In this document: positions 37,954-49,399 of the stretch, one piece after another
Numbering within the stretch: position 1 is the first letter of the stretch
How the letters are laid out: every line of letters starts with the position of its first letter
Source of the DNA: Cryptomeria japonica
Taxonomy: Eukaryota; Streptophyta; Pinopsida; Cupressales; Cupressaceae
DNA length: 64,000 bases
Assembly (NCBI RefSeq): GCF_030272615.1
Contig: NC_081409.1
Span: 26,855,406 to 26,919,405, forward strand
Direction: 5' to 3'
Program-made: the position numbers and the translations under genes
Notes under the pieces: generated by a model
What the model was told of the DNA's origin: nothing
The model's database searches: none
Seen by the model: the letters and a program-made list of their open reading frames with translations, nothing else

Positions 37954-39344
37954 TGATGAATAATGATGAACTACTAAGGTCCTAACTGGTACTGAGAGGG
38001 GGGGTGAATCAGTACACACAAAAACTTGCTCAGATACTTTGACAAATCAAAACACAGATAATCGGTTGTCATATACCGTTGTACTTAACCATAGCAATAC
38101 CGGTTAAACCTAAATACTTCAGACAACATTCAACAGATCTCAAATCTTGATGACTACTTCACCGATATAATCATGCATGAGTTGTACCAATAATGCCACA
38201 ATCATTTAACACTGCATGCATATCTAACTTAATCATAATCACACAATCATCACATGAAAAACTCACAACCCATAACACACGGATTTTTTTCACGTGGAAA
38301 CCCAAATGGGAAAAACCATGGTGGGGATGAATACCCACAAGCTTGTTTGTGAACTCTTTTGAAGTCCGCTCTGTTAGGAGCCTAGTCTAGTTAAATACTT
38401 TACAATAAAGGTTCTGTTAGGAACCGATCCTGTTAGAGATCACCCAATTAAGGGATGGCTATATACCCTGTTAAAGGTTGAAACCCTGTTAAAGGTTACC
38501 TCGCTAGAGGATTTAAATAACTCAATGAACTTGAGCCACCTAGTTAGAGGATTTACAACAAAGCCTATTAAATCTACCCGGTCAATGGATTTACCTTCTA
38601 TTGAAATGGTTAGAAGACAACAGGTAAAACTCTAACTTGATAACAACACTCCTTGCTAAGGCAGATCCTTTTCAGTTCCTCTCTTCTACAATCACACTTT
38701 GCAGATTCCTCACTCTGGTTTGGCAAGTATCAAATCTCCAACATACGGACACAAACACAACTTTTTCCAACAATCCAATAACAAAAATCATCGACCTTAT
38801 AACAATTAGGTTGGTAGCGTAAACCCTAAACCCTAAACATTTTTAGGTTTACAATTACAAGCGGTTTAATCCTGACCATCAAATACATTACATAGAATGA
38901 AACGATCTAAAATAGATCTCAAGTCATTCTACATCATCCAATCTTCACCACATCTGGAAAACAGTAACCCGTCACGCGCTTTTCGCATACCTCTAAGAAA
39001 AATGCACATTCCCGAGGTAGACATTCAATGCATTCGATCTTCACGCGCAAGATCCTTGAAGAAATCCTTCATGTGCACATTGCTGATGTGGCATCTTAAT
39101 CCTTAACCATGTTCTTAACTAACTCATCACAACACATTGTCAGTTGCACTGCACAAGCCAAACCGGAAACCCTAGAGCTGAACTGAGACTACCAACCGGT
39201 AGTCACACTAAGTGAACCCCGACACCGGTCCACTTCATCTCAGTTGACCATAACCACTTCCAATCTTCATACTAATTCACCTGCTTGAGCACTTATTGAC
39301 ATCAATAACAACATACATTATCACCGCTTCATCATATGCCAACA
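37954..39344 (-). mobile_element. Copia 3' LTR
   Basis: Ends are TG at 37954 and CA at 39344. Inside are the conserved GAGAGGGGGGGTGAATCAGT block near 37994, a string of CTGTTAGGA/CTGTTAAAGG words (38365-38550), two to three telomere-like AAACCCT words (38821-38840), and several ACCGGT palindromes. Confidence 0.9.
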
Positions 39345-39356
39345 ATCTCCCCCTTT
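39345..39356 (-). promoter_or_regulatory. Copia polypurine tract
   Basis: The minus strand reads AAAGGGGGAGAT immediately before the 3' LTR. Confidence 0.8.
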
Positions 39357-39675
39357 GGCATTGATAGCAATACTCAGTGTATCATTGCTCAGTATCTGCA
39401 CCATGCTCAATAACATATATTGGTTCAACTTGAAAGATCACCACCACCTGAACTGGTTAGTGTGCACTTTTCTCAATCACTTCTCACACATATATCTTCT
39501 CCCCCATATGTCTTCATCATCATATATCTTCTCCCCCTTTGACAACAATGCCAAAGTTGAGGCACAAGCTTCCAACCTCCACTATGTTGCTCCCCCAATG
39601 GAGTAGCATCCTTCAACACATCAATCCTTGTAAGATTTGACATGGTAGTACCTGACTGATGTGGAGCACACAACT

Positions 39676-41160
39676 TTAGTTTACTTCATGAAGGGGCAGA
39701 ACCCCTAATTTACATCTCAAATAGGTAAATGTAGCCTTCGGTAAGGGCTTAGTGAATATGTCTGCTAGGTGCTCCTTACTGGAAACATGTTCTAATACAA
39801 CCTCTTTATTCTGAACCTTTTCTCTCAAGAAATGATACTTGAGCTCAATATGCTTTGTCCTAGCATGCAATACCGGATTTTTGGAAATATTTATTGCACT
39901 AGTATTATCACATAAAATACTCACCGATTCAAATATAGTCATTTTGAATCCATTCAGTACATGCTTCATCCAGATTGCCTGAGTGCAGTTCATAAATGCT
40001 ACCACATACTCTGCTTCAGCTGTAGACTGGGAAATACAACTCTGCTTCTTGCTCATCCACAAGACTAGTCTTCCACCAAGGAAGAACGCTCCACCGGTTG
40101 TGCTCTTCCAGTCGTCCACATTACCTGCCCAATCTACATCGGTAAACACTTTGAGATCAAAGTCGCCATTGTATGGATACCACAATCCATAATCAACTGT
40201 CCCTTTCAGATACCTAAGAATTCTCTTTACCGCTACCAAGTGGGATTCTCTTGGACTCTTCTGAAAATGGGCCACTATGCCCACTGCATGAGCAATATCT
40301 GGTCTGTTGTGCACCACATAGTGCATCTTACCGATCATTGACCGGTACTCCTTCTCATCCACCAACGTTGTATCATCCTCCTTTGTTAGTTTACAGTCGG
40401 TCACCATCGGTGTTCCAACAGGTTTGCTCTCCTCCATACCAAAGGTCTTCAATACCTCTTTGATATACTTAGATTGGGTAATGAAGATACCTTCTTTCAT
40501 CTGTTGAATCTGTAGACCAATGAAAAAATTTATCTCTCCAATCAGAGACATCTCAAACTCCTTTTTCATCACATCTGCAAATGCATGAATCATATCATCA
40601 TCTCCACCAAAGATTATATCATCTACAAATACTTTACATATCAGAATCTGATCACCTTTAGATTTTAGGTAGATGTTGTTGTCCTCACTTGTTCTCTGAA
40701 ATCCTATCTTCACAAGATGAGAGTGTAACCATTCGTACCATGCCCTTGGTGCCTGTTTCAATCCATACAGGGCCTTGTGTAACCTGCACACCATGTCACT
40801 ATCTTCTGACAAAGCAAACCCATCTAGTTGCTCAATATACACTTCTTCCTCCATGATTCCATTCAAGAAGGCAAACTTCACATCTATCTAGTATACCTTA
40901 AATCCCTTGAATGTTGCAAATGCCAGTAGCATTCAGACACCTTCAAGTCTAGCCATTGGGGCAAAGGTTTCTCCATAGTCTTCTCCTTCTTCCTGAGCAT
41001 ATCCCTTGCATACAAGTCTTGCCTTGTTCCTTACCACTGTACCTTCTTCATTCAGCTTATTCCTGAAGACCCATTTGGTAACTATGACATTCTTGTGTTC
41101 TGGTCTAGGTACTAAGGACCATGTTGCATTCTTCTCTATCTGGTCCAACTCCTCTTCCAT
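39676..41160 (-). pseudogene. pol: Copia reverse transcriptase and RNase H
   Basis: The RT N-terminus ([34 protein letters not shown]) ends at a stop near 40930. The rest is open from 40881 to 39676 (401 codons): LHKALYGLKQAPRAWY, the active-site FVDDIIF, GIFITQSKYIKEVLKTFGM, MIGKMHYVVHNRPDIAHAVG, then RNase H (VFTDVDWAGNVDDWKSTTGG; SQSTAEAEYVV; LCDNTSAINISKNPV) ending HLADIFTKPLP. The RT DD pair is present. Stops near 40930 and 40890 and one at 41167-41169 separate the pieces, each one transition from a normal codon (CGA, CAG, TGG). The long RNase H end being intact suggests moderate age. Confidence 0.92.
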
Positions 41161-41169
41161 TGCCTTTAT

Positions 41170-42570
41170 CTAGTCTTCATCGGTAAGAGCCTCTCTAGCG
41201 GTCTTAGGCTCAAATTCTAAAATCATGCAAGAATTTTCTTTCACCTTTCTCCTTGTAAGTATTCCTACATTTTTATCTCCTACGATCTGCTTCAGATCAT
41301 GATGCAGTCTTACATACCTAGGAATGACCATAGCTGGTTCAACTTGCTTTTCTTCTTCTTTTTCCACTTCATCATCTTCTTCACCTATTGAAGCTTCTAC
41401 CGGTATAGAAACACTAAGGTCTTTGCAATGTTTGTCACTTGTTTCTTTCATAACTTGTTCCCAGAAGGCTAAACCTAGTTCATCTTCTGTTTGCTTGCTG
41501 TCGATTTCCTCAGGCTTCTCAGGGGATTCATCAACCCTGACATTGATACTCTCAACAATATTCTGAGTCCTCCTATTGTAGCACTTGAGAGCTTTGATTT
41601 TAGTGGAATATCCCAAAAATATTCCTTCATCACACTTAGCATCAAACTTACTCAGGTGCTCACCTCTCCTGATATAGCATTTACTCCCAAACACTTTGAA
41701 ATATCTCACATTGGGATTTCTCCCATTCCAGTACTCATAGGGGGTTTTGTCTTTACCTTTCTTAATGAGTACCTGGTTCATGGTATAGACTGCAGTGCTC
41801 ACTGCTTCTCTCCAAAATGTGTGAGCTACATTTCCTTGGATCAACATAGTTCTTGCCACTTCAACCATAGTCATGTTGTTTCTTTCTGCTATGTCGTTCT
41901 GCTGTGGTGTCCTTGGGGCAGACAATTGCCTCTTAATACCGTTCTCCTCACAGTACTTATTGAATTCATCAGAAGTGAATACACCTCCCTGATCGGTTCT
42001 TAGGCATTTTATCCTTCTTTTGCTCTCCTTCTCCATCAATGCTCTAAAGGCTTTGAACTTTCCAAATGCCTTAGACTTGTCTTTCAAGAATGTGACCCAC
42101 ATCATTCTTGAGCAATCATCGATAAGAATCATGAAGTATCGATCTCCCTGAACATTTCTAGTTTTCATCAGACCACACAGATTGGTGTGCACTAGATCAA
42201 GTAAGTTCTCTACTGAAAGGGACTTACCTTTGAATGTTGAGGAAGACATCTTCCCAAGTTGACATTCTCTACACAAAGCATTCTCCAGTTTGTTCAGCAA
42301 AAGCAATCCTCTTACTGCCTTGATCTTACTAGCCTTTACAATATTGTCAAAATTCATATGACAAAGTCTCCTATGCCATATCCAACTATCATCAAATTTT
42401 GCCATCAAGCATTTACTAATCTTGGCATTCAGCTGAAACAGGTTCCCTCTGGTCTACTTACCGGTGGCAATAAGTTCACCACTCTTTCCAATTATTCTGC
42501 AGACTCCACCTTTGAACTCTAGAATGAGTCCTTTGTCGTTCAACTGAGCAACACTCAAAAGGTTGGTCTT
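41170..42570 (-). pseudogene. Copia integrase
   Basis: A 412-codon open frame (42408-41170) begins in the GAG-pre-integrase zinc region (WHRRLCHMNFDNIV ... CRECQLGK, an H-H-C-C finger). Then comes the catalytic core. The usual VHTDLCG reads VHTNLCG, so the first catalytic Asp is lost. The second region is CLRTDQGGVFTSDEF, and the Glu lies in PQQNDIAERNN. The linker KVFGSKCYIRRGEHLSKFDA and an acidic spacer follow. Integrase joins cDNA ends to target DNA; this copy should be inactive at the first Asp. Upstream sequence back to 42570 continues it past an in-frame stop. Confidence 0.9.
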
Positions 42571-42592
42571 AAGGCCTTCCACCCAGTAGACA

Positions 42593-43798
42593 TCATCTGC
42601 ATTGCTCATTCCATTCAATGAGATGGATCATTTTTCCTTTCATCGTGCAAGGTGCATCGTTACCGAACCAGACAACACCACCTTCATATTCTTCAAGAGT
42701 CAGAAACTTTCTCCAATCACCGGTCATGTGGTGAGAACACCCGCTATCAATGATCCACTCGTTAGAGTTGTCAATATGTGAGACAAGAGCTTTCTGGTTA
42801 GACAACTCTTCATTGACAGCCACAAACACTATGTCCTCATTCTCTTCATCCTCAGATTCCTCATTGGTAACACCTTCATCCACTACAACAAGACAATTTC
42901 TCCTACCTACTCCATTATACTTCCTAAACCTCTCTGATTTATCCTTATTGTCATTGTTAGGATAGTTAACAGCTATATGTCCTATCTTATTGTAGGAAAA
43001 ACACTTCAAAGGAAGCTTACCTCTGTATTTTCCAGTGCCTTTTGGAAGTCTCTTAGCAAGAAGAGCTTCAAACTCCATCAGAATCTCCTCATCATCCATA
43101 TCTTTGCTTGGCTTGGATTCATAACTAGTACTGACCTCTTTTCCTTTCCTAGTCGGTGCGAAGGAAACAGACGCTCTGAAGGTTGACTCGGCCTTCTAAA
43201 CACTACCATCATAGCTATTCAATTCATATGCAGACAACTTTACAATAATAGAGTCTAAAGATACCTTGGTTTTGTCGATAGACCTTAGCTCCTGAATAGC
43301 GGCAACCCTGATTGCATAGACCAATAAAAGTGATCTCAGAACTTTACTGACAACAGTGGCATCATCAATTGTTCCACCAATGCTTTTGATCTATCCAACC
43401 ACTATCTTGATTCTTATGCCATACTATTGAATGGTCTCTCCTTCAACCATCCTCTTATCTTCAAACTTTCCTCTAAGGCTTTCTTCCTTAGTCTGCTTGA
43501 CATGTTCATCACTGCCATAAATGGATTCCAGTTTGTCCCACACATCTTTCAGATTGTCCTTATCTTGTACATCATTGAACTCTACATCGGACAAGCTGCT
43601 AATAAGGGCTTCCATGACTTGCCCATTTTCTTGTATCTCTCTTTTCTGATCATCGGTTAGAGTGTCAGTGGGGATTACAAAGGTATTCTCAACATAGCTC
43701 TAGTGTTGTGCACCCAAACTCCTGATATATATCTTCATCTTGTCCTTCCATATTGTAAAGTTATCCCTGTTGAACTTAGGACCTTCCCTCTTCATCAT
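42593..43798 (-). pseudogene. gag: Copia gag and protease
   Basis: The frame begins at the ATG at 43798 (MMKREGPKFN), followed by a typical copia gag with KDNLKDVWDKLESIYG. The zinc knuckle is degenerate: CFSYNKIGHIAVNYP, with the second and last Cys replaced by Tyr. The protease active site is WIIDSGCSHHMTGDW. There are several in-frame stops (for example near 43700, 43425 and 43200), and a frameshift near 42610 separates protease from integrase. Confidence 0.88.
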
Positions 43799-43855
43799 TA
43801 AAACAAGATCTTTTGCCTCAAGCGGTAAAGCTTATATCACTGAGGACCTGGATAT

Positions 43856-43867
43856 GCTCTGATACCA
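43856..43867 (-). promoter_or_regulatory. Primer binding site, tRNA-Met type
   Basis: The minus strand reads TGGTATCAGAGC, two bases after the 5' LTR end. This is the usual copia primer site complementary to initiator tRNA-Met. Confidence 0.92.
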
Positions 43868-45058
43868 ATTGATAAATAATGATGAACTACTAAGGTCCTA
43901 ACCAGTATTGAGAGGGGGGGGGTAAATCAGTACACACAAAAACTTGCTCAGATACTTTGACAAATCAAAACACAGATAACCGGTTGTCATATACCGTTAT
44001 ACTTAACCATAGCTATACCAGTTAAACATAAATACTTCAGACAACATTCAATAGATCTCAAATCTTGATGACTACTTCACCGATATAATCATGCATGATT
44101 TGTATCAATAATGCCATAATCATTTAACACTAGATGCATATCTAACTTAATCATAATCACACAATCATCACATGAAAAACTCACAACCCATAACACACAG
44201 ATTTTTTCACGTGGAAACCCAAATGGGAAAAACCACAGTGGGGATAAATACCCACAAGCTTGTTTGTGAACTCTTTTGAAGTCCACTCTATTAGGAGCCT
44301 AGTCTGGTTAAAGACTTTACAATAAAGGTTCTGTTAGGAACCGATCCTGTTAGAGATCACCCAGTTAAGGGATGGCTATATACCCCATTAAAGGTTGAAA
44401 CCATGTTAAAGGTTACATCGCTAGAGGATTTAAATAACTCAATGAACTCGAGCCACCTGGTTAGAGGATTTACAACAAAGCCTGTTAAAGCTACCCGGTT
44501 AAGGGATTTACCTTCTATTTAAATGGTTAGAAGACAATAGGTAAAACTCCGATCTGATAACAACACTCCTTGCTAAGGCAGATCCTTTTCAATTCCTCTC
44601 TTCTGCAATTACACTCTACAGATTCCCCACTCTGGTTTGGTAAGTATCAAATCTCCAACATGCGGACACAAACACAACTTTTGCTAACAATCCAATAACA
44701 AAACTCATCGACCTTATAACAATTAGGTCGATAGCATAAACCCTAAACCCTAAACATTTTTAGGTTTACAATTACAAGCGATTCAATCCTGACCATCAAA
44801 TACATTACATAGAATGAAACGATCTAAAACAGATCTCAAGTCATTCTACATCGTCCAATATTCACCACATCTCGAAAATAGTAACCCATCACGCACTTTT
44901 CGCATACCTCTAAGAAAAATGCACATTCCCGAGGTAGACATTCAATGCATTTGATCTTCACGCGCAAGATCTTCAAAGAAATCCTTCATGTGCACATTGT
45001 TGACGTGGCATCTTAATCCTTAACCATGTCATTAACTAACTCATCACAACACATCGTC

Positions 45059-45063
45059 GGTTG
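45059..45063. repeat. Target duplication GGTTG (left) of the nested element
   Basis: GGTTG at 45059-45063 is repeated at 50078-50082. The sister LTR has a single copy of the site (as CAGTTGCACTG). Confidence 0.92.
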
Positions 45064-45975
45064 TGTTGGGTCTCAAATCAACAGATTGGATAGGTTCTAA
45101 GGAAATGCCAACTCCTATGATCAAACCCTCCAATTGACTTGGCCAACATGTAGAGTGAACCTATTTGGTTGCTAACTCTCTCACTTTAGGCTCTGCAGGA
45201 CCTAGGCGGGTATACCTATTCACTGAATGTCTCCAATAACCAGTGTTTTTTATAGCAGATGTATTATCCTAATCTGATATCTCTTGATCTTTGAAATGGC
45301 ATGAGTTCCTTGAATGGAGATATAGCAGATGAGTTCAAGATTGTTGTTGCAGAAGCTATTCGATCTATGTTTCCTAACTACTTCTATTTGCTTTTAAAAT
45401 AACAAATGGTGAAATGTAATGATGAGTGTAATCTGTTTTGATCAGTGCCTTCTTTGCCGTTTGGGCTACAGAGTCATTGTACTTTTTTCAGGACTTATTA
45501 TGCGAGCCTGTGAGACAGTTTTTTAATCCACCCTTTTGTAGACCTGTCGGTTATTATTTCTTTTGAGATCAATTTGAATGCTTTTATCATGTGTTGATTG
45601 AATGAATTTTAACCCTACCTTTAAGGGACCAATCAATGAAGTACTGCAAGGAACAATTACAATTCGCAAGCAAAACTTTTGTTTCAACGTTATAACATGA
45701 AGCACAGATTTGATTTCAAGAATATGAATAACCTTATCACTTTTAGATAATATCACAGATGATTGCCAAGACAAAGTGAAATAATCCACAACACATACGC
45801 AAAGAAAAGCAATAGTTCATAGCATGTATTCCATCGAAATTTGTAAAACTTACAGGCTGTCATACATCGCCATCTTCTTCCTATCTAATTATGTATCCCC
45901 TTACATTACAAAAATCATTCTCATATATATATGAGGATGAAGGCTTTTCACGAAGAGACACGACTTTTCAAAATA
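45064..45975 (-). other. 3' region of the nested element, noncoding
   Basis: About 0.9 kb follows the stop codon. TATAGCAGATG occurs twice (about 45257 and 45325). I see no polyadenosine tract at the element end, so it does not look like a LINE-mobilised retrocopy. Confidence 0.5.
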
Positions 45976-48900
45976 CTAATCGTTAACTTGAGTGTTTCTA
46001 AACTTAAGCAAAAAGAGATTTAGAAGTCCTAGATGATGAATATAGTCGTCGTCTTTGAAGGTTTTGATTCGAGGAGTTTGTTTTTTCAATTCATCTCCCA
46101 GCGACAAATATTTGAATATTATCTGGTTGACAGTAGGGGCCATATCTTTACTTCGATCTATCTCTGACAAGGCCCAATCCTTGACGCTGGTAAGCTCTTT
46201 TCGCAAATCCTCCAAAGATATAACTTCTCCTTCTTTGTAGACGGAAGGCATTCCAACAGGTTTCTCATCATCCAATTCCTTCAGGTCTCTCCTCAGCGTA
46301 TCCTCAAACTTAACATGATTTTCCATATACGCTGTCCCCTCAGCCTTTTCCTCTGGTGTCATGGCATCGACGTTATTTAGTACTTCCTGCAGTCGTGCTT
46401 TTAACCTTTCATGCTCTGTTAACGCCTTTATTGTTCCATTGTATACTTTCCAATATGGTTCGACCTGTAAGAGCATGGTGTTAAACCGATGTCCGATGAT
46501 ATCATTGACCAATTTGTCCATCTTTTGTTGGATGCTGTCTGCGCATTTATTGGCCTTTTCTGCTTGATACTTCCAGTACAGAGCATCAGAGACATCGTCC
46601 AAGCTGCGTCCCGCGGGGTATGAGGTGTATTCGCTGATAGGAGTCCCCGTCTCAAGTTGCAATACTTTTGCCTGCAGCTTCTGATTTTCCTCCTTAGATT
46701 TTTCATATAATCCCTTATATGTGATGTTCTCTCTGACCAAAAACTCTGTCTGGTCTAGGTTCAATCTTGCAACATCCAGGTTGAGCTTTGCAGTGACCCT
46801 AGGATCAGTTTTCCCAACTTGATGAACCATGAGGTGTCCAAAGGTTTCTTCAATGTCTACAATGATAGGCCTCTTCCCCTTTGGATATAGTGCCCACTGT
46901 AGGAGAGCTTTCTTGTCTGGATCATATCCAGAGCCTAGGAACAATTTATCTATCTCCTGAGGCAACACCTGTTGATTCAAATCTTGTTTCTTCAGGAAGC
47001 CATAAAATAAAAGTGCTGAATTTATATCCCAACCGGAGAAGATGATTACACCAGCCTCTTTTAATAATTTCCTCCCTTTCTCAGGAGTCATGTCTTTCAT
47101 GAGGACATCAATTTCATCCTGTAATCTCTTCATCTGTTCCTCCTCTGGTCTTCCAGCCATGCTTCGTTTTACATGAGCTCCTTTGTATTGGTACAAAAAT
47201 GAGAGGAACTCCCTAGAAGAGGCAAATCCATCATCAGCAACGAAGTCTTCATGCTCAGTCATTCTGATATCAACAACATCCTTGATGTTAATCTCACCAG
47301 TGTCCATATTCATTTCTGCTTCAAAACCAGGAGGATAATCTTCCCTGGGAGAATCAGGTGGGATACTACTGGCAGTCGACTTTGGTGACATGTGAGCTAG
47401 GGGCTGACTGTCCTTCTCAGTATTAATGAAATGAAGGAATTGCGAAGGCACTCTGTGCATAATTTCTGCTTCATGTTGAAGCAGCCTTTTAGCTACTTCC
47501 AGAGGGTCTTGGAGATTTCCAATTAGGTCTCCATCTATCATTCCCCTTGCCCTTTTCCATTTGTAGGCCTCCCAAACTAACTCACTCTTTCCTTTTAAAG
47601 CTTTGGCCTCCTCTCGTTCAAGGTTCTTAATTAAGTCATCTGGCATTTTGGCCACATGTATTCCAGCTTTGAGTTTCTGTGAGGCTCTGGCAGCTCTTAT
47701 ATATCCTTCAGGATCGAAGTTTTCCCTAGGTTCACCCAGAGTCATGCCATAATAGTCTAATTTATTTTGTAGTAAATGATAACTCTTTGAGCTTTTGACA
47801 ATGAAATCAGAGAAAACTAATAAACCTGGAACAATAGATTGTTTACCGAAGTCTGTAAGATGCTTAGCACTGGCAATAGATAATTGTCTGATAATTTCAA
47901 GGCTAGCCACCCTGTTTGGCACCGTAATCGGAAGCATGTGGGGTTGCCCTTCATATCCAAATACCCTTATTTCTGTGTGATTATCATGGCAATACCAATC
48001 ACCCCAATTATGATCAATCTGTGACTCTGGAGAGGAGTCCTTTGGTGTGAGGAATCTTTTGATTTCAGGAGACAAAGTGTAATCCCTGTGTTGCCCAAAA
48101 GCTGCACTAAGAGGTTTCACAAAGTATTCTTGAAAGTGCCAGTACTGGTTGTTCATGAACCTCTGGTCCCATGCAGATACCCATAACTGAACTGGCTTCT
48201 TCAAACCATTTTTATCATGGGATCGAATGCAGAAATCATCTGACCAGAAATTAATCTCTTGTCCACAATAAAGAATGATATGCATTAACAAGGAATACAA
48301 TGAAAAATGAACATTCACAAGGTCCCCTTTCATCTTTTCTAATCCATGATTTAAGGCATCTGCAACATAAGTGGCAAAATCAAATGACCTAGGGTCCTTT
48401 GACTGTAAATCAGCACACAGAACCATAACCCCAATATCCATGAGTGGATGAGCCTCTAGGCCTAGTACTTGGGCTGCAGCATAATATGTATACTTGAAAT
48501 ATGGATGGAAGTGGTTGACATCAAATGGTACCTTGTCATCTTTGCCAAACGGAACAAATGACCCACCCACTTTTGGCCTGTGAACAGGTAGTCTCCAAGT
48601 CCTGTAGATATTTTCCAAACTAAAGAATTCCTGTGAAAGTTTCTTCATATCGATATTCTCCTCTACTTCCCAGTCCAAATCAAAGACCATATCAATAGTC
48701 TGTTTGTTAATTACTACTAATGTATTCCCTCTGTAATCACTTATGGTTTTGGTTCTTGGGTTGTAGCAATCTACCAGAGCTTTCATCAATTCTACGTCTA
48801 CAAATACATTTGGGACTACCAATTTGCCTAAGTTCTTCTTCCATAGATTACTTATGGGTTCTGGTGCATCCCTTCTTTTGTAGCCAAATAAGAATAACTC

Positions 48901-49125
48901 ATGCCCTCTGATTTCAGTCCAAATGTCTCCTAGATTCTCAAATCTATCCTCTAATCCTTCTTCTTCACTTTTAATCTTTTTGGACCTTACGCTAGACGAT
49001 GGACACTGGTCTAACAAATCCTGAGTCAGAGCTCTCCCTTCTTTCTTTTGTCTCTTGGGCTTCTCTTCAGGGTTCAACTCTTTTCCTTTCCTACTCTTTT
49101 TAGAAGAAGAAGACGAAGGTTCCAT
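45976..49125 (-). CDS. Unknown 1,049-residue protein of a mobile multicopy family
   Basis: I chose the ATG at 49125 (MEPSSSSSKKSRKGKEL) over one nine codons upstream because the decayed copy at 30531 also begins MEESSS at the equivalent place. The N-terminus is Ser/Lys-rich with nuclear-signal-like clusters (KPKRQKKEGR). A globular region follows with LGKLVVPNVFVDVELMKALV and VVINKQTIDMVFDL (about residues 90-165) and PFDVNHFHPYFKYTYYAAAQ. The middle has acidic segments. The C-terminal third (from about residue 750) is Lys/Glu/Leu-rich and coiled-coil-like (YEKSKEENQKLQAKVLQLE). I see no RT, protease, integrase, DDE transposase, helicase or nuclease motif, no signal peptide and no membrane segment. 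The VxxxxxDxVFxL block recalls uncharacterised plant 'transposon protein' domains, weakly. The frame is fully open inside a decayed host element, arguing for recent arrival or selection. Confidence 0.75.
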   Translation of the reverse strand: MEPSSSSSKKSRKGKELNPEEKPKRQKKEGRALTQDLLDQCPSSSVRSKKIKSEEEGLEDRFENLGDIWTEIRGHELFLFGYKRRDAPEPISNLWKKNLGKLVVPNVFVDVELMKALVDCYNPRTKTISDYRGNTLVVINKQTIDMVFDLDWEVEENIDMKKLSQEFFSLENIYRTWRLPVHRPKVGGSFVPFGKDDKVPFDVNHFHPYFKYTYYAAAQVLGLEAHPLMDIGVMVLCADLQSKDPRSFDFATYVADALNHGLEKMKGDLVNVHFSLYSLLMHIILYCGQEINFWSDDFCIRSHDKNGLKKPVQLWVSAWDQRFMNNQYWHFQEYFVKPLSAAFGQHRDYTLSPEIKRFLTPKDSSPESQIDHNWGDWYCHDNHTEIRVFGYEGQPHMLPITVPNRVASLEIIRQLSIASAKHLTDFGKQSIVPGLLVFSDFIVKSSKSYHLLQNKLDYYGMTLGEPRENFDPEGYIRAARASQKLKAGIHVAKMPDDLIKNLEREEAKALKGKSELVWEAYKWKRARGMIDGDLIGNLQDPLEVAKRLLQHEAEIMHRVPSQFLHFINTEKDSQPLAHMSPKSTASSIPPDSPREDYPPGFEAEMNMDTGEINIKDVVDIRMTEHEDFVADDGFASSREFLSFLYQYKGAHVKRSMAGRPEEEQMKRLQDEIDVLMKDMTPEKGRKLLKEAGVIIFSGWDINSALLFYGFLKKQDLNQQVLPQEIDKLFLGSGYDPDKKALLQWALYPKGKRPIIVDIEETFGHLMVHQVGKTDPRVTAKLNLDVARLNLDQTEFLVRENITYKGLYEKSKEENQKLQAKVLQLETGTPISEYTSYPAGRSLDDVSDALYWKYQAEKANKCADSIQQKMDKLVNDIIGHRFNTMLLQVEPYWKVYNGTIKALTEHERLKARLQEVLNNVDAMTPEEKAEGTAYMENHVKFEDTLRRDLKELDDEKPVGMPSVYKEGEVISLEDLRKELTSVKDWALSEIDRSKDMAPTVNQIIFKYLSLGDELKKQTPRIKTFKDDDYIHHLGLLNLFLLKFRNTQVND

Positions 49126-49399
49126 AATTACAGTAAATACGAGAGACAACACTTACTTGGAAGAATGCTCAACTCTTCTGGCTATCGTTCGCAAGTCTCT
49201 GCAAGTTCTTCGCAATTCTCAGTCTTTTAGCATCGATCTGGTTCTTACGAAAATTCACTCAGTTCAACTGTAATCGTATGGGCAACTTGTGCACAGTTAA
49301 TGTTCTGCATCTATAACGGCTACTCAAGTGTTTAAACTTAATTGCAGATGTGACACTCTTCAATTGGGCCTTTAACTCTTTCGCGGGAAGTACAGTTCG

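Noticed and set aside
41324-42003. Plus-strand frames of 80 and 170 codons
   Set aside because: Shadows of the minus-strand copia integrase.
46428-46706. 92-codon minus-strand frame in another phase
   Set aside because: Overlaps the intact 1,049-aa frame in a different phase.
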